From a virus: a DNA stretch of 23,292 nt. A model generated the notes under the pieces. It ran no database searches and was not told the DNA's origin. It worked only from the letters and a program-made list of their open reading frames with translations. A program made the position numbers and the translations under genes. Positions 15,729 to 22,249 of the stretch are shown here, in pieces. The stretch spans positions 1-23,292 of IMG/VR virus record IMGVR_UViG_3300020463_000141; one strand, given 5' to 3'. Numbering within the stretch: position 1 is the stretch's first letter; each line of letters opens with the position of its first letter.

Positions 15729-16166
15729 ATGTTCAAAGTAGGAAAAAATATTACAATTAATGCAGACCAAGTTTTGGAATTCAGGGGCCTCAATGATGCC
15801 GGAGAAGAACTTAAAATTGGACAGATCAAAGGCAGTATCAAAGATAACAAAAAAGGTCTGGACCAAAGCGTCATAACAATTATTGGACGTAAGGACGGAC
15901 AGCACAAACCTTTATTGACTGTTGCCAACAATGCCATTTATGCCCATCACAATGTGCCATTATGCCTACAAAACACGGGCGGTAAGAAAACTTTTTTGTC
16001 TGGCAAATCAAGCACAAAGAGACATATCGATCTACCCGACGATAACGGTGAACTCATGATCAATAACAAAGGCAAAGTTATGGCAACTGACTTACCTACA
16101 AGTGATCCCAACAATGCGGGTCAACTCTGGAACGATAGCGGCACAGTTAAAATTAGTGCTGGATAA
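15729..16166 (+). CDS. Small virion structural protein with shared C-terminal tag
   Basis: The protein has 145 residues from ATG 15729. An upstream in-frame ATG at 15675 is rejected because it lies in the end of the previous gene and adds a non-family-like basic peptide. The body (FKVGKNITINADQVLEFRGL, then GRKDGQHKPLLTVANNAIYA) is a beta-rich fold that I do not recognise. The last 27 residues (TDLPTSDPNNAGQLWNDSGT, then VKISAG) match the end of the fibre protein at 5242-6198 and resemble a C-terminal tag seen in marine T4-like virion proteins. Such a tag may serve assembly or attachment. Expression is probably late. Confidence 0.78.
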   Translation: MFKVGKNITINADQVLEFRGLNDAGEELKIGQIKGSIKDNKKGLDQSVITIIGRKDGQHKPLLTVANNAIYAHHNVPLCLQNTGGKKTFLSGKSSTKRHIDLPDDNGELMINNKGKVMATDLPTSDPNNAGQLWNDSGTVKISAG

Positions 16167-16193
16167 TACAGAATAATAATATCCTAAATCGCA

Positions 16194-16200
16194 ATAAATA
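16194..16200 (+). promoter_or_regulatory. T4-like late promoter motif ATAAATA
   Basis: ATAAATA followed by C lies 21 bases before ATG 16222 in a 55-base gap, with AAGGAG (16207-16212) correctly placed in between. This is the most complete late promoter plus ribosome-binding-site arrangement in the window. Confidence 0.6.
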
Positions 16201-16221
16201 CTGACGAAGGAGTAAGTTCTA

Positions 16222-18726
16222 ATGTCAACACCAGTGTGGACAACCACAGCAGGTAAAATTGCGTCAATCGACGAACAAGTAGCATATTCGCTACAATTAG
16301 AAGCGAATACGACCGATTCTACGGCTATCACTTACTCTTTAATAGCAGGAAGCCTACCTTCAGGAATGGAACTTACTTCAACAGGCTTACTGACAGGAAT
16401 TCCAGCCGAGGTTTCGAAAAGAACTAGATACACCTTCGTAGTACGTGCCACGGCTGGAACAAAAATTACAGACAGAACTTTTTATCTTGATGTTTCAGGT
16501 GCAGATGCACCAACATTTACCACTGCATCCGGACAACTTAAAATGGAAGATTCCACAAGAGTTGGATTATACTGGATACTTGATGGTGCAAGTTTAAGTG
16601 TACAACTTCAAGCCACTGACGCAGACACCAGAGCAGGCCAGCAATTGGTTTATGAACTAGTGCAAGGTGAACTACCACCAGGTATTACCATGACATCAAC
16701 TGGTTTAATATCAGGTATTGTTCAACTTACACAAGATATATTTGCAAAAGCAAGGGGTGGATACGATAATAATAATGAAGCATACGATGATGTTATCTAT
16801 GATAAAACAGTTACATCAAAAAGTATTTCAAGAAACTTTGACTTTATTGTTAGAGTTTCAGATGGTACAAGTTGGGTTGAACAAAACAATTCAATATTTG
16901 TATATTCAGCAGATTATTGGAGAGTTTCAAACACACAAATAACAATTGATATGACCATTGTTGATGGTTCACCACTGACAATGGATTTAAGTTCTAGCAG
17001 AAGACCAGTATTTAAAACAGCATCAGATCTTGGCACATTTAGACATGACAACGAAGTTGTTATTAAAATTGATGTTGAAGATTTTGATCCTTTACAGGCA
17101 GATCTAGACTATTCTTTATTGTCCGGATCATTGCCAAGTGGATTATCATTGAACACAAACAATGGAGAAATAGCAGGAAGATTGCCAACACAATCAGCAG
17201 TGCAGGAAGATTACTCATTTGTTGTGAGAGCAAACAGAGTTGTAACAACAGGAGTAAATGTATTTTCAGATCAAACATTTACTATGAAAGTAATTGGAGA
17301 AATAAACATAGGTATATCATTTATTACTCCTTCAAATTTAGGAACACTGACAGCAGATATTCCAAGTTTACTTTCAATTGAAGCAGTATCAGATAATGCA
17401 AACAGAGTTTTCACTTATACAGTAACATCTGGATCATTACCGACAGGAATTACATTATCCAAGTCTGGAAATTTAATAGGAACAATTGATCCAAGTGACT
17501 TTACGGATTCTACAAGATCATTTACATTTACAGTTACAGTGAGCGATCAATATCAAGCATCTGCATCAACAAAAGAATTTACACTTGAAGTTGATATACC
17601 ATTCACTACTGTTGAATACGGTAGCATGATGGGACATTCAACATCATTTATTGATCAAAACATATTTTATAAAATTGCACAGGATTCAGATATAAATTCA
17701 CCAAATTATATCTTTAGAGGAGAAGATACAAACTACGGAATGAAAGCATCTCCTGAAATATTATTACTTGCAGGATTACAACAACAAACACTTACAACAT
17801 TCCAACAGCAAATGGAACAAAATCATGCACCTAAAAGACTAAGATTTGGTGATTTAAAAACAGCAATAGCAAAACAAGATGGAAAAATAGTTTACGAAGT
17901 TGTATATTTAGAAATGAAAGACGAACTTGTTAACAATGACGGAGATGCAATAAGTTCATCCTTTAATTTGCGTACAGAAGTAACAAAATCAATTTTAGGA
18001 CCAAGAGCAGGAACGACAAATTTGACTGCTGACGCTGACGAATATAATGTTACAACTAATAGTGGTCTATCTTTTAGTACTTCCGGTTCAAAAGTTAGAT
18101 TTGCAAGTCAACTATCATCAGATCTAGGCATAATTGCTACTTTATATCCAAACGCAGTTGAAAATATGAGAACAAGAATGAAAAGTTTAGGACATAAAGA
18201 ATGGACACATTTACCACTTTGGATGAGAACTATCCAATCTGGAGGAAAAGCACCACTAGGTTATATACTGGCTGTACCAATTTGTTTTTGCAAACCTGGA
18301 ACTTCATCATTATTAAAAAAGAGAATTGAAGATAAAAATTTAACATTTAAAAATATAGAATTTGTAATTGACAGATACCAAATCAGCAAGTCAACAGTAT
18401 CACCTGCAACATTCACAGCAGACGGTTCTACAACAGACTTTGAACTTAACGAGATTGTCCATCAAGAAGACATACTTGTTAAGAAAGGCGATGTTGTTGT
18501 ATATGTTGGTGATAATGTGACTGCAGACAATAATATTGATCCAACATATCTAAGAGCAGATTCACAACTTAGATCTGCGGATCATGAACACGAAATATCA
18601 CTTACTCATAACGCATCAGATAAAAAAACTACTGTATCGTTTGTAAATGCACCTGACTCTGGAACAATAATAAGGGTGGGCAGAGGTGCTGATAAATATC
18701 TAGTGTTTAGAAACAAAGGAATTTAA
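16222..18726 (+). CDS. Ig/cadherin-like (He_PIG-type) repeat virion protein
   Basis: The protein has 834 residues. Four repeats of the putative-Ig, dystroglycan-cadherin type are seen at about 15-93, 110-230, 263-358 and 365-458. Each has the hallmark [YF]-x-L-x-x-GSLP-x-G-[IML]-x-L-x-x-x-TG-x-[IL]-x-G followed by a strand F-x-V-x-V and a closing FTLEV-like strand. The second repeat carries an insertion rich in Asn, Asp and Tyr (about 170-200). From about 460 the protein changes to a non-repeat domain (MMGHSTSFIDQNIFYK, ASPEILLLAGLQQQ, QNHAPKRLRFGDL) that looks like the virion-binding part. Such repeats bind carbohydrate or other surface ligands in many phages; that role is inferred. AAGGAG at 16207-16212 sets the start. 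Confidence 0.85.
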   Translation: MSTPVWTTTAGKIASIDEQVAYSLQLEANTTDSTAITYSLIAGSLPSGMELTSTGLLTGIPAEVSKRTRYTFVVRATAGTKITDRTFYLDVSGADAPTFTTASGQLKMEDSTRVGLYWILDGASLSVQLQATDADTRAGQQLVYELVQGELPPGITMTSTGLISGIVQLTQDIFAKARGGYDNNNEAYDDVIYDKTVTSKSISRNFDFIVRVSDGTSWVEQNNSIFVYSADYWRVSNTQITIDMTIVDGSPLTMDLSSSRRPVFKTASDLGTFRHDNEVVIKIDVEDFDPLQADLDYSLLSGSLPSGLSLNTNNGEIAGRLPTQSAVQEDYSFVVRANRVVTTGVNVFSDQTFTMKVIGEINIGISFITPSNLGTLTADIPSLLSIEAVSDNANRVFTYTVTSGSLPTGITLSKSGNLIGTIDPSDFTDSTRSFTFTVTVSDQYQASASTKEFTLEVDIPFTTVEYGSMMGHSTSFIDQNIFYKIAQDSDINSPNYIFRGEDTNYGMKASPEILLLAGLQQQTLTTFQQQMEQNHAPKRLRFGDLKTAIAKQDGKIVYEVVYLEMKDELVNNDGDAISSSFNLRTEVTKSILGPRAGTTNLTADADEYNVTTNSGLSFSTSGSKVRFASQLSSDLGIIATLYPNAVENMRTRMKSLGHKEWTHLPLWMRTIQSGGKAPLGYILAVPICFCKPGTSSLLKKRIEDKNLTFKNIEFVIDRYQISKSTVSPATFTADGSTTDFELNEIVHQEDILVKKGDVVVYVGDNVTADNNIDPTYLRADSQLRSADHEHEISLTHNASDKKTTVSFVNAPDSGTIIRVGRGADKYLVFRNKGI

Positions 18727-18729
18727 TAA

Positions 18730-19290
18730 ATGGCAAGTAATATAGTACCTGGTAATATTGATGGAAGTTTTCCTAAAGCAGGACAAGACAATAGTTCTCA
18801 AGGTTTTAGAGATAACTTTCAATCAACAAAAAATAATTTTACAGAAGCAAAAACTGAAATAGAAGCACTGCAGGCCAACAAGGCTAGCCTAGATGGAAGT
18901 AGTGATTTCCAAAACAACGAAGTCCTTAAAGCAAAATTTAAAAACACTTCTGAAGAAGTTTATGGTCATGGAACCACAGGTGGTAGTATTACATTAAATC
19001 ACAACAACGGTCATTACCAAACTATTACCACAAATGCATCAGTTACATTAGCATTCACAAACTTTCCAGCAGGAGCAAAAGGAAGAATAATTTTAGATAT
19101 CACTTATGTGTCAAACGCACACACAATCACAATACCTACTGCGGTAATTGTTGCTGATAACGTAACAGGTGGTGACGGTTCTTCCGACACAATCACTGTT
19201 GTAAATTCAGGCAGATATCTATACGAGTTCATATCACCAGATGGCGGAACAACTATCTTGATGCATCAACTCGGCAAAATGTACGTCTAA
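18730..19290 (+). CDS. Virion structural protein, short fibre-like
   Basis: The protein has 186 residues. The N-terminal 60 residues (NIVPGNIDGSFPKAGQDNSS, then FRDNFQSTKNNFTEAKTEIE) form a distant version of the NF-x-E module of the fibre proteins, ending in a likely short coiled coil. The rest is beta-rich (SITLNHNNGHYQTITTNASV, FTNFPAGAKGRIILD, NSGRYLYEFISPDGG), like fibre tips of marine T4-like phages. It starts four bases after the preceding stop with AAAGGA about nine bases upstream. An ATAAATA at 18692-18698, inside the previous gene, could serve as an extra late promoter. Confidence 0.8.
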   Translation: MASNIVPGNIDGSFPKAGQDNSSQGFRDNFQSTKNNFTEAKTEIEALQANKASLDGSSDFQNNEVLKAKFKNTSEEVYGHGTTGGSITLNHNNGHYQTITTNASVTLAFTNFPAGAKGRIILDITYVSNAHTITIPTAVIVADNVTGGDGSSDTITVVNSGRYLYEFISPDGGTTILMHQLGKMYV

Positions 19291-19302
19291 TAGGAGAGGG
19301 TA

Positions 19303-19554
19303 ATGTTCTACCATCCATTACAGGAAGAAATAGGTAATTTATCCGACGAAGATATTTCAAAAAGAATAAAAGACCTTTCAAGAAAAGTTGGAATAGCAAG
19401 ACGTGGAAGAAACCCTGAAATGTTAGCAAACTTACAAAAGGCACTTGCAACTTATCAAGATGCTATAAGACAGAGACGTGTAGAGGAATGGCACAAAAAT
19501 TATAAGAAAGCCAGAAACGAACCAGATATGGGTGACCTCATCAACATGGAATAG
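19303..19554 (+). CDS. Small helical basic protein, function unknown
   Basis: The protein has 83 residues and a strong Shine-Dalgarno sequence (GGAGAGG from 19293). It is predicted to be almost entirely helical and highly charged: EDISKRIKDLSRKVGIARRG, then NPEMLANLQKALATYQDAIR, then a basic QRRVEEWHKNYKKARNEP and an acidic end. No family is assigned. Its place right after structural genes and the good ribosome site suggest late expression, perhaps as an assembly or packaging accessory; this is inference. Confidence 0.75.
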   Translation: MFYHPLQEEIGNLSDEDISKRIKDLSRKVGIARRGRNPEMLANLQKALATYQDAIRQRRVEEWHKNYKKARNEPDMGDLINME

Positions 19555-19566
19555 TAAGTAAGTTTG

Positions 19567-20205
19567 ATGTCAAACAGTTTTACGTGGAAAACAAAATTCA
19601 AATCAATTATTATTGTTGATGGAGAATTGTTTTCAAATGAATATAATGTTAATGTTCATATCACTCCACACACAGCAAATCTAAAAGAGCAGACAGACTA
19701 TTTTGAAAGATTAAAAAATCTTTTTGAACAAATGTTTGCAAATACAATTACCACTTGGAGAGAGGAAAAACTTTATCACACTCTTAAAAAAGTTTCAAAC
19801 AATAGATTTATAGAATTACCAAAACCTCCTTATGACCAGATAATGGCGGCAGTTTGTTTTTGTAAAGCAAACGCAGTACTTGATTCGGTAATTACCGTCA
19901 GCAAATTAGATTTATCATCATGGCAAGGTGATGGTATTACATATTCAGTTGACAGCGACAGCAAAGAACTGTTATTATTAGACATACCAAACTGGTTCTC
20001 AGACAAATACAAAGACTTTGATCCATGGTGGTTAAGGGCAGACACGGCAACATATGATCAAGAATTTGACAAAGGCATATACACAGGACACTTCAGTTGG
20101 AACAACACAAAGAAAATATCTGTTGACAAGAAGCACGAAGATCATGCTAAAATATTCGAGTTCAACCCGAAAGTTTTAGATGGTGGCAAAAATAAAAATA
20201 AATGA
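19567..20205 (+). CDS. Phage protein of unknown function
   Basis: The protein has 212 residues from ATG 19567, preferred to the adjacent TTG at 19564. It opens with two hydrophobic strands (FKSIIIVDGELF, then NVNVHITPH), then a helical part with Phe and Tyr (LKEQTDYFERLKNLFEQMF), then VCFCKANAVLDSVITVSKLD. A Trp-rich C-terminal segment (LLLDIPNWFSDKYKDFDPWW) is followed by GIYTGHFSWNN. It is soluble with no known motif, so I cannot assign a function. Its end overlaps the next gene by 26 bases, so both are probably made together. Confidence 0.72.
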   Translation: MSNSFTWKTKFKSIIIVDGELFSNEYNVNVHITPHTANLKEQTDYFERLKNLFEQMFANTITTWREEKLYHTLKKVSNNRFIELPKPPYDQIMAAVCFCKANAVLDSVITVSKLDLSSWQGDGITYSVDSDSKELLLLDIPNWFSDKYKDFDPWWLRADTATYDQEFDKGIYTGHFSWNNTKKISVDKKHEDHAKIFEFNPKVLDGGKNKNK

Positions 20206-20701
20206 AACAGGTGATTGTATCTTTACAGAGCAAGATGCAATAGAGTTGCTATACACAGATCCATCTTTTGATATATCAAAATTATATTTTGACAACACAG
20301 AACAATACAATAATAGTGTGTCAAAAACAGCATTAAATTATTCTAAATTACAAGAACTTCCAGAGAGACCAGCAGTAGATATTTTTGATAAAAATAATAT
20401 CGAAAATTGGTATATGCCCGAACAGTATTACCAAATAGATGTTCTTGATTGGTTATTGACCAAGTGTCAAACCCAGGAAGAAAAAGATAGAGTAAATTTA
20501 GAGTACAAATTATTCGAACAAAAAAAATTTATAAAAGTTTTACAATTTTTAATATACTTCGTAGATACATTGAGAAAAAATAACATAGTATGGGGAGTAG
20601 GCAGGGGCAGTTCTGTTGCAAGTTTTTGTTTATTCTTAATTGGCATACATAAAATCAACCCACTACAATACAATTTAAATATTACTGAATTTTTACGATG
20701 A
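20180..20701 (+). CDS. DNA polymerase III alpha-like palm fragment protein
   Basis: The protein has 173 residues. From about residue 79 it follows the start of the bacterial C-family (DnaE/PolC) palm: MPEQYYQIDVLDWLL, a helix leading into FIKVLQFLIYFVDTLRKNNI (117-136), then VWGVGRGSSVASF (137-149), LIGIHKINPLQYNL (153-166) and TEFLR (169-173). The GRGSS (141-145) equals the GRGS loop that binds the incoming nucleotide phosphates in C-family polymerases, and INPLQYNL equals the family's IDPL-x-[YF]-x-L. In DnaE the next 10-15 residues carry the catalytic PD-[FI]-D-[IV]-DF. Here the gene simply stops, so it cannot polymerise alone. The first 75 residues are unlike the PHP domain. It overlaps the previous gene by 26 bases. 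Confidence 0.75.
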   Translation: MVAKIKINETGDCIFTEQDAIELLYTDPSFDISKLYFDNTEQYNNSVSKTALNYSKLQELPERPAVDIFDKNNIENWYMPEQYYQIDVLDWLLTKCQTQEEKDRVNLEYKLFEQKKFIKVLQFLIYFVDTLRKNNIVWGVGRGSSVASFCLFLIGIHKINPLQYNLNITEFLR

Positions 20702-20729
20702 TAAGTAATATAAAATAGGAGCATATAAT

Positions 20730-21122
20730 ATGGTAGCGAGACCAACAAGAAAAAGAATGTATAGATCGATGCAGGGAAGAATGATCGATATTGAAAAATT
20801 AAGAGCGGCAAATGAAGATATTAGAGCAGTTGGTAATATGAATGTAAATGCAAGGGGTGACGTTTTAGGAAAAGGCGGACAAGTTGCAACTACAAAGGCT
20901 AAAGTTATTGCAAAATATTATGAACAGCCAAAAGGTAGAGTAGACGATACACCGATGAGGGCAAGACCCACACCTGCAAGAAAAACTCCACCGGCACCAA
21001 GAGCAGTAGAAACAAAATCACAACCTATTGCACCTACACCACAAGCAAGAGCACCTAGACAGTCTAAACCTAAAGCAACACCTAAAAAAGGTATTGACGC
21101 GGCTCTTGACGGAATAGAATAA
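20730..21122 (+). CDS. Basic, Pro/Ala-rich tailed phage protein of unknown function
   Basis: The protein has 130 residues and a good Shine-Dalgarno sequence (GGAG at 20718-20721). The N-terminal half (RKRMYRSMQGRMIDIEKLRA, then NMNVNARGDVLGKGGQV) looks ordered and conserved in style. The C-terminal half is low-complexity and basic, with repeats of Pro, Ala, Arg, Lys and Thr (RARPTPARKTPPAPR, then PQARAPRQSKPKATPKK), and is probably disordered before a short acidic end (GIDAALDGIE). Disordered basic tails often bind nucleic acid or act in assembly, but no role is assigned. The -35 hexamer of the next promoter lies in its last codons. Confidence 0.75.
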   Translation: MVARPTRKRMYRSMQGRMIDIEKLRAANEDIRAVGNMNVNARGDVLGKGGQVATTKAKVIAKYYEQPKGRVDDTPMRARPTPARKTPPAPRAVETKSQPIAPTPQARAPRQSKPKATPKKGIDAALDGIE

Positions 21123-21134
21123 TCAATATATAAT
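21106..21134 (+). promoter_or_regulatory. Near-consensus sigma-70 promoter before the GroES-like gene
   Basis: TTGACG (21106-21111) is followed after 17 bases by a perfect TATAAT (21129-21134). The start codon at 21143 is nine bases after the last base of the -10, so the leader would be about zero to two bases long. There is no Shine-Dalgarno sequence in the gap. Confidence 0.7.
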
Positions 21135-21142
21135 ACTTCTAT

Positions 21143-21610
21143 ATGGGACAAATAGAAGACTTACAAGCAAAAGGTTTTGGATCACACGGTGGTAAACAAT
21201 ACATTGTTGAAAATGATATCACCCCTTTAAAGAAAAGAGTTTTAGTATCAGATATGCACTTTGGAGAAACAAAATCCAAAGGCGGTATTATATTAGTCGA
21301 CGATGATGGTACTGCTGACGGCATTCACCCAAGATGGGGGAAAGTTTATGCAATCGGAAATCAGCAAGACGATGTTAAAGTTGGACAATGGATATTAGTT
21401 GCCCATGGTAGATGGTCAAGAGCATTTAAAATTAAAAGAAAAGAAAAAGGTTCTGCTGGTGACATAGGCGTTGAACTGGAAGTAAGAATGATTGATGAGA
21501 ATGACATACTGCTTGTATCAGACACAGAGCCAGAATTCAACAGACACAAAGCCGGGTACATCAATATGGGCGGTGCTCAACAGATGACTAAACTACCGGG
21601 AAATGACTAA
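21143..21610 (+). CDS. GroES-like co-chaperonin (T4 gp31-type role)
   Basis: The protein has 155 residues; bacterial GroES has about 97. After a phage-specific N-terminal stretch of 27 residues comes PLKKRVLVSDM (28-38), equal to the PL-x-DRV strand of GroES. ETKSKGGIILVDD (42-54) equals its mobile loop with the GGI-[VIL]-L motif that docks on GroEL. Then WGKVYAIGNQQ (65-75) and DVKVGQWILVAHGR (77-90) match the [GK]-x-V-x-A-[VI]-G and VKVGD blocks, and NDILLVSD (120-127) matches ESDILA. T4 gp31 replaces GroES so that GroEL can fold the capsid protein, and a similar job is likely. The C-terminal 28 residues (TEPEFNRHKAGYINMGGAQQ) are extra. First gene after the 21106-21134 promoter. Confidence 0.88.
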   Translation: MGQIEDLQAKGFGSHGGKQYIVENDITPLKKRVLVSDMHFGETKSKGGIILVDDDGTADGIHPRWGKVYAIGNQQDDVKVGQWILVAHGRWSRAFKIKRKEKGSAGDIGVELEVRMIDENDILLVSDTEPEFNRHKAGYINMGGAQQMTKLPGND

Positions 21611-21869
21611 ACGTCTTCATACGTGTTATCAGTGTAAAAAATCTTTTTTTAATGCAATATACTGGATGGACACATTACATTTTAATAATTTTGATAAAAG
21701 ATTAATAAGACCTTTTTGTGGACCAAAATGTGTTCAAGATTACAATGAAACTTCCGGAGCAAGAGATTGGCCAAATAGAAAACCATCAGATTATCCGATA
21801 CTGCAAAGAAAAGGTCCAGAATGGCGTATAATAGACAACATAGATTATATAGAATATGAAAGCGATTAA
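21603..21869 (+). CDS. Small zinc-finger protein
   Basis: The protein has 88 residues. It has CYQCKKSFF (8-16), a CxxC pair, and RPFCGPKCVQDYNE (36-49), a CxxxC pair. Together they make a treble-clef or FCS-like zinc finger. Between them are many aromatic residues (YWMDTLHFNNFDKRL), and the C-terminal part is acidic (IIDNIDYIEYESD). The family is not identified. It starts within the end of the GroES-like gene (8-base overlap) and overlaps the ParB-like gene by 14 bases, so the three genes form one operon. Confidence 0.75.
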   Translation: MTKRLHTCYQCKKSFFNAIYWMDTLHFNNFDKRLIRPFCGPKCVQDYNETSGARDWPNRKPSDYPILQRKGPEWRIIDNIDYIEYESD

Positions 21870-22227
21870 AGTAGAAATTAAAAAATTAGTAACAATGGCA
21901 GACATAGGATTAGGGGTTGAAAGACCTTTAAACAAAGAAAAACGTAATTGGATAAAAGCATTAACAAAAATTAAAAAACAAAAACCAATACTTGTTGCTC
22001 CAATAAAAGATTCTGGATATTATATTTTGTTAGACGGTTGGCATAGAGTACAAGCACTGAAAAAGCAAAAGCAAAAGAAAGCACTTGCAATAAAAGTACC
22101 AGTTGCCCAAGGACTACAATTAGCAAGAGCAAATAAAATTTTACGAGATGTTGATCGAGATTCTAAATTCAAATTAAAAGTTTCCAGTTTAATTAACGAT
22201 TGGGCACAAGATCAACTTGACAATTAA
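21856..22227 (+). CDS. ParB/Srx-like domain protein
   Basis: The protein has 123 residues. KPILVAPIKDSGYYILLDGW (43-62), then HRVQALKK, is the core of the ParB N-terminal-like fold: a strand, then a strand ending in DG-x-HR-x-x-A, which is the nucleotide-binding box. The rest is basic and helical (KKQKQKKALAIKVP, then RANKILRDVDRDSKFKLKVS). In plasmid and chromosome ParB this fold binds CTP; in phages and toxins related folds act as nucleases or ATPases. Which applies here cannot be told from the sequence. No helix-turn-helix partner or parA gene is nearby. Its final codons contain the -35 of the next promoter. Confidence 0.8.
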   Translation: MKAIKVEIKKLVTMADIGLGVERPLNKEKRNWIKALTKIKKQKPILVAPIKDSGYYILLDGWHRVQALKKQKQKKALAIKVPVAQGLQLARANKILRDVDRDSKFKLKVSSLINDWAQDQLDN

Positions 22228-22244
22228 CATAAATCTGCTATAAT
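22217..22244 (+). promoter_or_regulatory. Consensus sigma-70 promoter directly before the UV endonuclease gene
   Basis: A perfect TTGACA (22217-22222), spacer of 16 bases and a perfect TATAAT (22239-22244) lie across the end of the ParB-like gene. ATG 22250 is six bases after the -10, where transcription is expected to start, so the mRNA should be leaderless or nearly so. No Shine-Dalgarno sequence is present. Confidence 0.78.
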
Positions 22245-22249
22245 TTAGA

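Noticed and set aside
16160-16185. Possible hairpin GGATA...TATCC after the small structural gene, considered as a terminator
   Set aside because: Only five base pairs with a long AT-rich loop and no T-run follow, so there is no support for a rho-independent terminator. I found no convincing terminator elsewhere either.
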